This document shows, in pieces, positions 34,501 through 46,500 of a stretch of 64,000 bases of DNA. This DNA is from Symsagittifera roscoffensis (lineage: Eukaryota > Xenacoelomorpha > Acoela > Convolutidae). Every line of letters begins with the position of its first letter. Position 1 is the first letter of the stretch. Position numbers and translations under genes: made by a program. Below the pieces are notes generated by a model, which was given only the letters and a program-made list of their open reading frames with translations, made no database searches and had not been told where the DNA came from. The stretch is from the NCBI RefSeq assembly GCF_963678635.1, contig NC_087062.1, positions 20,011,789 to 20,075,788 on the forward strand. The letters run 5' to 3'.

Positions 34501-37500
34501 ATTTTACCACTGTAAAGTATTTAATATTAACCAATCATGATCCATCTAACTAACAACCCACTTATTTGTAAGTGCTGAAATTACTTGTAATTTCAGCACC
34601 AGAGAGATTTGAATTTAACTTAGAAATTAGTTGCCTCTCCAAGAGAACTTCAGTAGCCGCAACAAACCAGTATACCCTAGATCTATTGAGCCTAGCAGAG
34701 ATTAGTTAAACACCCTGAGACTAGAAAGTATAAGAGTAAGATTAGGATCGGTATTAGACTAAGAAGTTGCACGAATCTATCCGGCCGAAAATAAGATGAC
34801 GAGCAGACGGTGACGAGCAGACGAGCAGACGGTGTACCCTATCCGAAATTACTCTATGAGTTGCCTCTCCAAGAGAACTTCAGTAGCCGCAACAAACCAG
34901 TATACCCTAGATCTATTGAGCCTAGCAGAGACTAGTTAAACACCCTGAGACTAGAAAGTATAAGAGTAAGATTAGGATCGGTATTAGACTAAGAAGTTGC
35001 ACGAATCTATCCGGCCGAAAATAAGATGACGAGCAGACGGTGACGAGCAGACGAGCAGACGGTGTACCCTATCCGAAATTACTCTATGAGTTAACCACAT
35101 CGGTCCTAACTCAATAGTGTCGTTCTGATTTTTGCAAGGATGAGGAGTTCTGGCAATTTTACAAACTGTTTTGTGGGTTATTTCAAATGGCTGCAGTTAC
35201 GGATTTTAGTGGGACATCCTGAAAGTTCAAAGGGTCCTTCTTTGGCAACTGTTTTGAGCATAAGTTCAAAACAGTTGCCCCCCCCCTCGAGAAATCCTAT
35301 ATCCACCCTTGAAATTAACGTTAAAGAACTCTGAAATAAGCCAAAGTCAATTTCAAATTGCTTCGAACCAGGGGCGGATTTGGGTGGGGGGGGGGACGCT
35401 TTCTACCTCCCCTCAGGGATTCGGCCCCCTGCCGATCCAAAGGGTCCGACCTTTGTACTATTTTGGGATATCCATTTTTGGTGACGGACCATAAAATTTT
35501 TCTAAAGGCGCCTTTGGTGCCAATATATACTATTAGTTTTGAGGTAGAGCGCGCGCCGAAAAAACGCAATTTTTGGTCAAAATTTTCCAAAAGTGCCTAA
35601 AAACGCCTTTTTTGACCTGTTTTTTCAAAACTTTGCCTGCGGCGAAGAAAATTTGGCCAAAACAGGGTCTTTGTAGTGCTTTGGTATAGCTCGGAAAATC
35701 AATTTGGTCGACGTAAAAAAAAGGTCGACAAAATTTTTGAAATTTTTTTGAAAATCCGCCCCTGCTTTGAACCAAGGAAGCGACCTGTTTTGTTTCTTCT
35801 AGGATTATGATATTGTGGAGCACGTGTTCAACGGGTTCAACTCGATTGAGAGCCACGACCTCTACGTGTTGTCTCGGTTGGTGTGTCCCGACCGAAGATT
35901 CCACCTGGCAGATGCTGACACGACTGTGCTGGACTCGGCCCCATTGATCATCACTGGATGGACACGTGAGGAGTCATTTTTATAAACATTAACAACAGTT
36001 TGATAGAAATCTTAAAAGACAAATCATAGCTATGGAATTTCAACTTCCTATATGCTCTAGTGTTTAAAATGCTATGTTAAAAATTTTTTTAGTTATGAGT
36101 CATGAACATAATTACTCTTGTATAGCTCTTGGTGATTTTTTGTTTTTTTTTCGGGAAAAAGTCTGAAAATTTGTTCACGCTCAAATTTGATTTGTTTTGC
36201 TGCTTGGTTTTCATTTTCTTTTTACGTTCACTTCATTTCCTTTGTTGAAAACAAGGAAAACTCCACTGTGAACCATCAAATTTTTAAAGTTCATATAAAG
36301 TTCGCAAAAAACTTGATCTACTTCTAGCTTCGAAGGAGAGTTTAACCTCCAGATTTCCCAGAGGAATAAAGTTCACTCAGTGACCCAAGTTTCTGAAATT
36401 GGGTTATGTTTTATCAAAAAGGAGTCAAAATTGATTTTTAAATTCAAAAAATTAAAGGCGATAATTTTAAGAGTTGATGAACGTAGTTAAGAATTTTATG
36501 TAGGACGCGATTGCGATGATTTGTTTTTTTCTCCAGAAAATGTCTCGAATTTTGTTCAGGCTCAAATTTACTTTTTCGCGGTTAGAATTTTGATTGCTTA
36601 ATTTTTTCAGGCATTTTCATTGTTAAAAGCAAGGCAACCTCTACTATCAAACAGCAAAAGTGTGCAGGTCACAAAAAACGTGATGGACTTCTAGTTTCGA
36701 AAATGGAATTTATTTGTAAATTTCGCATCGAAATAAAAAAATTACCTATTGATCCAGTTTCCTCAAATTGGGTTAACTTTATCAAAAAAACTGCCAATCA
36801 CATTACGAGGCTAAACTGTGCGTTTTGAGAATTGTAAGCAGATTCCGCAACAGGCAAAAGTTAGATTTGTCGCGGAATCCGCAACTTTGTTATTTTTTTT
36901 TTATCTTCTCTGCTGTTTTGGATTCCACAGACAAATAGCTAAAACACTGTTTTTGCTCAAAATTGCTCCAAAAACAGGCAGCTTCGCGGAAGCCGCAACA
37001 AAATGTGTGGAATCCGGAAATTGTAAGCGGATTCCGCAAACTGTAGGCGGAATCCGCAAATTGTAAGCGGAATCCGCATAAATTTGCGGAATCCACTTAC
37101 ATTTGCGGAATTCGCTTACCTTTGCGGAATCCGGAACAACTACCTATATTCTCTCGTTGCGGAATCCGCAACAAAATCAATGTGCCGCCAAAATTTACGT
37201 TAGAGGTATTTGTACTGCGGAATCAACTGAAATCTTATAAGTGGAATCCAAATACTTTTTGGAACATATTTAAAGACTTGTCTTTGGAATCCAGTAACAT
37301 ACAGACACAAAATTGTGCGCCTATCCAGTGCACAGCTTGGCCTCGTAATGCAAAAATTGTTCTAGAAATTCAAAGAGCTTCATGGGCATTTACTTGTTCT
37401 TTGAAATTCAAAAACTGAGAATTTTCAAAAACCCAAATCAGAATTTCATAGTTCATAGTCAGACTCTTATATAGGTCGTGATGATTTTTATCTTCGTTTT

Positions 37501-40500
37501 TTCTTCAGGAAAAGTCTTCAATTTTCTTCGGGCTCAAATTTACTTTTTTTTGCGGTTTGACTATTGAAGTTTAGTTCAATTCTTTTGTTAAAAAAGGTCA
37601 AAACCGACCCGCGAAAGTGTAAAAGGCACGAAAAATTTGATCGACTTCTAGTATCGAAAATAATTTTACTTTTCATGTTTTCCAGCGGAACAAAAAAATT
37701 ACTATTGATCTTATTCGGTTAATTCAATCAAAAAAGTTCAATAACAAATTAGTCCAAAAGTTTGAAAAGCTATAAGGCCATTTATATTTTTCTTAGAAAT
37801 TCGAAAATTTATGTATATTTTTTTTCAAAAAACAAGTCAGTACCTTTTTGTTTACTTGCGTTCATTGACTCTTTTCCAACTGCCTGTTGGCTATATTTGC
37901 TTCTTTGAAATTCGAATTTTTAGGCTTCAAAAAACAAGTCAGTATATATTTTTTTCTGTTTACTACCGGTCATTGACTCTCTCTTAGCGCTCTGTGGGCT
38001 ATGTTTCAAATTCAGTTGAGAAATACTTATGTTTTTTTTTGCCCAGAACATGTGGGAGTTTCTGTGCAGAGTTTTGGCATCCATTGACAAATGCTGGCAA
38101 AATTGAATCGTTTAATTAGATAAGAAACATTTTTACAGGCCCCACCATTCCAACTTTCACAGTCATTACCCAGTCGCCAGGAAATCCAGACGAAGAAATC
38201 GATATCACCTACTCAACTCCGGACGTGGAACCGACGTTGGAGTTCTTTGTCGAGCGCGACTTCCAGGTCATGCTGACTGAATCCAGTGCCACTACTCAAA
38301 ATGACCTGACGAGGACACCTGGAACTGCGTATAACTACACTGTGTATGCTGAAGCGAATCCGACGCCTGGAGTTGTCTTGCAGAGCTTGGTGTCAGAGGC
38401 GACAGAGGGATGTACTCGTAAGTTGCAATCCCTGCAATGGCATCTGTCTCAAATCATTTCAGGCTGCGATGCGTCATAGTTTGGTGAAGTCTAGGAGTGT
38501 ATTTTGTTAATACAGAAAATCTGGGATGCTGAAGTTAATTTTTTATTAGACTGTTGACGCTTTCTATTAAGGGGCAGATCTACGATTTTGAACCATTTTC
38601 AGGTACCCTTTTCCAAGTCCCAAACATCTTGTCTAACGCTACGTTTTGCAGTTTGATATTCAGACGTAATTTCTGAAAACTTAGACTTTTTGATTGCATA
38701 TTTTGAATGCTTTGCGAGTCTAAACGTTGCTTCTTTGCTTGCAGTCCCTATGGATATTACATCATTGAACAAAACGGACGTAGTCAACGTGAACTCTGTC
38801 AAACTGAACTGGGACGAACCCCCGGGTGACTTCTGGCTGGGCTACAACTACACTCTTGATGGGGGCACTTCTTTCACCTTCACCACCCTCCAGAACCAGA
38901 CTCTGACTGGTCTGGACTGGTGCACCCAGTGGACATTTGAAATCTACTCTTTAGGGGATTGTGGACTCACTAATGATGACATGCTGTCTGAAAACTCCCA
39001 GTCGCTTACTCACTACTTGGGTAAGAACAACTTGGGTAAAAAGTATCAGAACTTGAAATGAGTTGAGATTGTTTGAATTATGTTTACTCGCTATGACTTT
39101 GGCAGACTCGAGTTGCAATGATTGTCTTATGAAACCATCTACTTGCAGTGTGGTTTTCAAAGTTCGTCTCAAAAATTGATGATGACTTTAGTTCAATTTT
39201 TGGCTGTGATAATTTCTCTAGTCATTTGGTAAGAAGGTCAATGTGCAGGGCTAAAAAATTTGATAACTCGAAAAGAATTATTTCGTTTTTGCTCGCTTAA
39301 AAATTGAATATTTTTTTTCTGGCTGGTCTGCTTTTAGAATCCTTTTACCGTTAAATTTCATTACAATCCAGAACCTCGAATTCCGGTGATAATGACCACT
39401 TCGGACGCAGTTTCCGACTCGGCAATCAGTGTCGTGTGGACCGACCCGAATGAGGCCTTCTCATGTCCGACGAATGCCGAGATCCAAATCTACCGAGATG
39501 GAGTCTCCGTGCACAACTTGACAGCACCAGGGTCCGGATCCCAAACGGACTCTGGACTGAATGAGGGCACTGCTTATGAGTACCAGATATCGGCTAAACG
39601 AGGCACTGACGAAAGTGAATGGTCAAATGTGTTCGTTCTGTGCACAAGTAAGCTAGCGTTTGCTCGCTTTTTTTAAAATTTACCTGAGTCTGTTATTCTA
39701 TTTTAGGCCCATAATTATAGACACTAAACTTTTATGTATAGAAACTGATTAGATACTGACAAATCTTTAAAAGTTGGCCTGGGGTGGGGCTTGGTTTGCC
39801 TGTTAAGCTGTCACTATTCGGGTAGTCATATGGTAGTCAAATTTAAAAAAGAACCTAATAGACTAAAGTATTACAAAAAAGACTTAAATGCTTCAATTAG
39901 AGAAATTTTGTGGTGGTTAGATAAAAATAGACATGAGCTTCATGCTCATAACATTCATGTTTTTGACTATATTCTATAGTGTTTTTCAACACTTGAGTAA
40001 TGGCATGCATGTTATCTTAATTGTCTAAAAAAACCGCTCAAACCGCTCAAATCTTGCTTCAAATTAGGTGAAAAATCTCGACTCGGGTTGGGATCTGATT
40101 AGTCATATGGTAATTATGAACCCCAAATAACAAAATCTCCTATGGAAAATGGGGACATGGTAGTCCATTAAATCCCGGTTCCTCGACAACTCGCAACAAA
40201 AGACAAATTTTCACTAGATCCATCAGCTCTCACAGCTGCAGACTTGACCTGTGAGCCAGCGAATGACACTTCCCTCTTCTCTCGTCTGGCTTGGAACTCA
40301 AGCGCGACCAGCTTCAACTTCGACATTGACATCACAGGGGACTTCACTCTCTCCCTCTCCAATGTGGACAAACTCGACCACAGGTGAGTTGGTCTGACAC
40401 CATTTGGAACGAATATCTTCTACAAACAACATTACAAGTAGTTTTTTTCAATAGTAGATTTTTCTGTCCCGTAAACTAATTTCCATCAACCATACAGTCG

Positions 40501-43500
40501 ATCAGCAATTTTCCATCCTCTTTTGACTTGAAGGTGTCGAACTGAACCATGGTTAATTTCCCGAAGCTCCCGTGCCAGCCTAAAGTGCCCTACATATTGT
40601 TCGTACCCATCACTCGTTTTTTCGTTTTCGATTTTTAGTGCCTAAAGTGGCCTTCGAGAAACGTTTTTGTTCCAATATAACCAAGAGATCTTAAGCTGTG
40701 CAACATTTCTTCAAAAAACTTGTTTAAAAACAAAGCCTAAAGGGGCCCTCATTTTCTTCTATAGCAAATTCAATTTAAACTAAAAAAACGTTTGAAAAGA
40801 AGAAATTCGGTGTCTACAATTTTCTGATTTCCACTACAATTCTGATTGCTGCTGTATGTTCTCTGACTGAGGGTGCAGGCCATCGACTGATATGATTCGT
40901 CGGAATCTATGTTTTTTGGTTTTTGTCGAACGTGATTTCGAATGCTTCAGCCAGACGTATATACCACTTGTTCGGCTGCTTTATGGTACCATATCGATAC
41001 CTCCGCAGGCCAATCAATACCGTAATTGCCACTTTTATGATGCAGTTTAAGTGCGTGCAAATTATGTCCTTCAACTTCAGGCTCGATTGAAGACTAAGAT
41101 CTACAGAACAAATTTTCCACTACACATAGTCGCAATGAATCCGCCCGGACATGCGTTGCTAGCAATTTTTATTTAAAAAATTCCTTTGAATAACGACGAG
41201 CCCAAAACACAATAGTGCTAAAGGGTTAAAAGACAATGTTTGATTATTTGTCATTAGTGAAGATTCGCATCGTCAACGCGAACTATTCTAGAATTTAGAC
41301 TTCTTTTGATGATCTCGTTTTGAGGAAAGATATCACTGAAGAAACTAACGAACAGTACCCCAATTGCTTGTAAATGGAGTGCAGCCAGTATTTAGACAGC
41401 CGCGTATTCATACTCGTCAGTATTTAGACAAATACTGTATGAACCAATCAGAATCGAGAAAAGACATAAATAATCCAAAATAAATAATAATTATTTATTA
41501 ATTTCTTCTTTGTCTCGATTCTGATTGGTTGAAACAGTATTTGTCTAAATACTGACCAGTCTGAATACGCGGTTGTCTAAATACTGACATGTAACCCTTG
41601 TAAATATATACTTTTAGGAGGTTTCAACTTGTTTGGTAGACCGTTTCTAAACTTGGTTAAATTGGTTCTAAATTTTCAGCCAATCAGAATCGAGCGTTTT
41701 ACATGCAGCGCTTAGCAAATTTAATGCGAATTAAATGCTGGGGTGGAAGATCTTAACTTGGTCTATCTGGTCGATCTGACAATTATGAAATAATCAGTTT
41801 AATTGATGAATTTTTGTCGCTCTTTGCGAAATAATCTTTAATTTACGCTGACATAAAATTGAAGTCATTGGTTAAAAAAAAAAAGGAGTAATTGTATTCG
41901 GCTTAAACTCGGCAGCCCTGCTTTTCAGGATCGGCAGCCCTACTTAATCTTGCAACCAAAATGGCGACATGATATTGATATGAAAATTTGATTTTACTAA
42001 GACGTATTTGTATGCCTCATTCCGAGTTCTCTGTAGGTCGTTGATGAGGTTTTGTGGTAAACCAGAGTACGAACTGCTGCAGTAATCAAGTCTATAGAGA
42101 ATGATCATTCCAAATAAAAGGTGTCGATTGGGGAAACTCAAGTAGCTGTGGATGACATAGAGCTTTCTCTGCTAAAAATAACACTTTTTGCAAACCAGTT
42201 GAGTTTGCTTTTCCAGTTACATGTTATAGGTCGAATTTTCTTCCCAGCAATTTAATTAGAAGTTGTGGATTTTCACTTGTTTTCTTTTTTCTAGGATTTC
42301 ACATAAAAATAATTTCAGTTTTCCATTTTTCTGTGTCTTTCCTCAACCTCATGTTTTCGAAGTAATAAACAAATGCTATTTAAATTCGATTGAGTTTTGT
42401 CAAAGTTTCGCTCATCTGTATAAATTAGATGTTATCTGCATAAATTTGACTGTCTAAGCAAGTTTTCGAAGCACAATTCGAATTGGCGAGAGATGACTGA
42501 AATGATTTGATATAGCTTCATTTATCTTGACACGTTGTTTAGTTTTTGTGGTCCGATGAGGTCAGATTTTTTGCCGATTTCGTAACACCTACATGTTTCC
42601 CGAGTACAGCTAAGAATAGCTCATGTTCAATGGTATGAAACGCTGCTGCTTGGTCTAGGGCAATAACAGCTACTACTTCATTTCAAGTGTTTTTTTTTCG
42701 ACAAATCTAGCTTCTCTTGTTATCTTTTTGCTCAAGACTTGCTCACGTAAAAACATGTTGTCACGTGAAAATACGCGAATATTTTAAGAGTAACTGAATT
42801 CTACCATCAGTTAATTTCGAAAAAGTTTTAGTTGATTTTTGACAGGGTATGTCAGACACTAGATGACATGTATGTCAGACTAGATGACTTTTTAGACTCG
42901 GTATCTTCGAGCCTGGAGACATGAAGTTGATCAACGTGGTAGTGACAGTACTGTACGAGTGTCCCAAGAGCAGTGGGATTGAGGTACTCAGCTCACAGTC
43001 CAACCCCACCATACCTATCACCTGCTACACACGTATGCATTTTTATCACTTCCTCAGTCTAATATACTCATAGCTTTTACTCGCCCAAACGAAATCACAT
43101 TCGAGTTCAGGTCTTAAACAGAATATGCTATGTATGCAGTAGTTTTCCGAAGGGGAAGGAGCGACCCGACCGCCTTCCTCTGCCCTTAATTTCGGTTGCC
43201 AAATCCTTTGGTACTATTTTAAGACTTAAGATTTCTGGTCGCTCTATCAACCGTTAGTTCATTTATAAAAGCGTCTTTGGCGTTAATATCCATGCGCGCC
43301 AAAAAAGAACAATTTTTTTGGTCAAAAATTTCCAAAAAGGTTCAAAAAAAAACTTCTGGCTTTTTTGAATCAAAATCAGCCAGTACGCGGCCAAACTTTG
43401 TACTTTGTGAATTGTAAGCAGATTCCGCATCAAGCTAAAAACAGAATTGTCGTGGAATCCGCAACATTGCTATTTTTCTTTGATCTTTGCTGTTTGGATT

Positions 43501-46500
43501 CTACGGACATTTAGCTAAAGCACTGTTTTGCTCAATACCGCTCCAAAAACAGGCAATTTTGTGGAATCCGCATCAAAATTTGGGGAATTCGGAACAGTTT
43601 TGAAACCCACAAACAAATAATAATATATCTGTTTTGTAAACTTAAGCTGTCGTGGAATCTGCAGATGTATGTGGAATGCGCAAATTGTCAGTGGAATCCG
43701 CAAATTTATGCGGATTTTGCTTAAAATTGCGGAATCCGCTTACAAGTTGCGGATTCCACTTACAATTTTGGAGCGCATAAATTTGCGGAATCCATTTACA
43801 TTTACAAAAATTTCTGCGCGGAATCCTTGGGAAATTTTGCAAGTAGAATCCACCTACATCTTGAACTATGTTTAAAGGCTTGTCTTTGGATTTTAGTGAC
43901 CTACAGACCTCAAATTTTGCGCCTATCCAGAGCACAGTTTGGCCTCGTTACGGCTTGCGGAGCTGATTTTGTTTAATAAAATAGGCTTTTTGTAGTGTTT
44001 TAGAGGTGCTCGAAAAGTCGATTTGGTCGGCTTTACTAAAAAGTTGACAAAACTTGTAAGGACCCCGCCCCTCCCCCCAAAACGTGTAGGTTCGGACTTT
44101 AGATTTTTCCAAAATGGGACAGGGAACAGACTTAACTTTACGCGGGCTCTTTTTCCCCCACTGACAAAAGCATCAATTTTAAGTTGTAATGAGGCATGAT
44201 GATTTTTGGAGCAATCAAACATCCGGAATGTAACCGGAAAAAAAGCCTGTACGTGTTTAAGTTTTATTTATCAATCGAATAAAAAGTACATTTAGGCCCA
44301 GTTTTTTCTCTAATTGGTTAACTAAATGAAAAAATAAACAATTGTAAAAAATTATGGAATTGAAAGAGCTTTGAAAAAATCAGTCGTTTTCTATCACCTT
44401 TAGTAATACGTTAAAACGTTTTTATATTGTCTATTGGGTGTGCTTAGAAGTTTGGCAGCGGAACGCGATAACGAAAAAACACAATTTTTTGTTTATTAAA
44501 TAAGCGAAGAGCGTAATGTCATATTACGTTATCCTTTTTTAAGAGTCGGTGAACGTAGTTCAGACTCTTATGTAGGTCGCAATAGTTTTTTTTAAAGGAA
44601 AAGACCTAAAAACTGTTCAGGCTAAAAATTTTTTTTTCGCGGTTTGACTTATGATTTGTTTTAATTTTCACTTCATTTCTTTTGTCGAAAGTAAGGCAAG
44701 CGCCTCTATCAAACAAGGAAAATGTTAAGTTCAAAAAAAAGTATAATTGCTTTCTATATTCGAAAATGAAATAACTTTTGGTATTCCCAGCGAACTAAAC
44801 ATCGAACTTATAAGTCCAGTTTTCTCAAAATTAATTAATTTTCTCAAAAAAAGGGCCAATCATAATTTGCTCTACTTTGAATTTTGAATTTTTTTTTCAA
44901 AATCAAACTAGTATTTTTTGTTCTTACTTGCTTACATCAAAAGCTTTATCTTTGGTTTAATTTTGCTCATATAATTGTATTTTTGTGTCTGGTTTATTGG
45001 TGGTTAGTGCTTTAAGATTGCTAGAACGTTATGGCAAAGATACTGGGATGTGAGATTATTTTTGAGGTCGGGTTTTGTTTCCGGCACAGCATGATTTTTA
45101 TTAGTTTTACCTTTTTTTCCTCTTTATTTTTGACCCGTTTCGTGCTAGCCGTTATTTCGCTTTTTTGCAAAGTCGCAGCTTCGCTTCTTCGTAAAAATTG
45201 TTTTTTTTTCTTTTATAGTGTGTCACCCGATTGAAGCTCTACTTTGAATCTAGGAATTTCTCGTGGGGGGCGGATTTTCAAAAAATTTTTGAAAATTTTG
45301 TCGACCTTTTTTTTAGGTCGACCAAATTGATTTTCTGAGCTTTCCCAAACCACTATAAAGACCCAAATATAAACAAATTTTCTGCGCCGCGTTTTTAGGT
45401 ACTTTTTGGAAAAATTCGACCGAAGAGTCGCGTTTTTTCGGCGCACCCCCCCCCCCCCTCTCAAAATTTGTACAGGATTAAAAAAATTTTAAGGTCACTC
45501 AGCCAAAAATGGATATCTCAAAATAGTACAAAGGGGGGGGGGATTCTTTGGGTCGGCCGGGGGTCAAATCCCAGAGGGGGGGCATCCCCCCCCCCCTTAA
45601 TCCGCCCCTGCATGCCATTACTCAATCGCTATACTGTTCTAACCCCCTTATCAATATATACTGTTCTATCGGGGGCGTAGCGGTTAGCATGTGTGCCTAT
45701 TAGCTTGCGCAAATTGCTTCAACTGGGTGTGATTTCAAACGAAAAACAAATTAGCCAAAAATTTTGACTACTTGACCTAATAGGGGAGTGTAAACTCCAC
45801 TTTGGCTTAATTCAAACATTCGAACCACATTTATTTACATGGGCATGGTAATCGACATATATGCTAATAGGCCCGGTTCCTGTTTTATCGGCATAAAACC
45901 AAACAGCAAAAAAGACCGCCGTAATCGCGCCAACGTGTCACCAACTACCTCACACGGATAATCGGCTTAGTCTTTGACCGTTAAATAATTTGCGTTCATA
46001 TTATCAGCTTTTGATCTCTCAACCAATCAGAATCTTTCGTTTGCTGTTAAACCGATATGAGAATTAAGTTTATGCTGCGGACTACCCATTCGTGTTTAAT
46101 ACAAGCCGATTATGATTCACTCGTAAAATTTGAAATAAAGATCGCAGTTTGATCCGTCTTACTGGTCAAACCCCTTTTCTGGCTGATTGGAAAAACATAG
46201 TTGATATTTCCAAGATCTACAAGACTAAAAAAAAATAGGATTTGAGTTGTATTGACTTCATGTTGAACGAAGGAGTTGCTCGAATCTATCCAGCCGAAAA
46301 CAGACATACAGGAAGACAGAAAGGGCGTTTTAAGACAGAAAATACTATGTGAGTAAACGCTTTAGACTTATATCAAACTATCACTCCTTGTGTTTCAGTT
46401 CCTGGTCAGTTGACCATCCGAATCGAGTCCTCGTCTAAGAATGACATCTCTCTCTCCTGGGAACACGAGGGGGGCTCAGACGGGTACGAAATACGGGTGA

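Larger units (their letters stand above)
15963..35113 (+). mobile_element. Full-length 19.15-kb env-bearing Ty3/Gypsy-like LTR retrotransposon
   Basis: It is bounded by LTRs beginning TGGAACCTG and ending CCTAACTCA and flanked by ATAG. The order is LTR, primer site, leader, basic ORF, gag, protease, RT, RNase H, integrase, two small hydrophobic ORFs, ORF X, envelope, 602-residue ORF, 3' non-coding region, LTR. The order RT-RNase H-integrase and the D,D-35-E plus GPY motifs place it with Ty3/Gypsy (Metaviridae-type). At 19 kb it is far longer than the usual 5-12 kb. It sits in intron 5 of the FN3 gene in sense orientation. The copy is decayed: three apparent one-base deletions in gag/pol, in-frame stops at 24330, 25563, 27778 and 30396, and shifts in both small ORFs. 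The sense strand is noticeably A-rich and G-poor. Confidence 0.96.

Noticed and set aside
37000-37140. CRISPR-like array of GGAATCCGC units
   Set aside because: Units are in both orientations, spacers are not unique, and the block lies inside a MITE in an animal genome.
45664-45740. Functional tRNA gene
   Set aside because: Only an A-box-like start fits; I could not form the anticodon and T arms, so it is listed only as a possible SINE.
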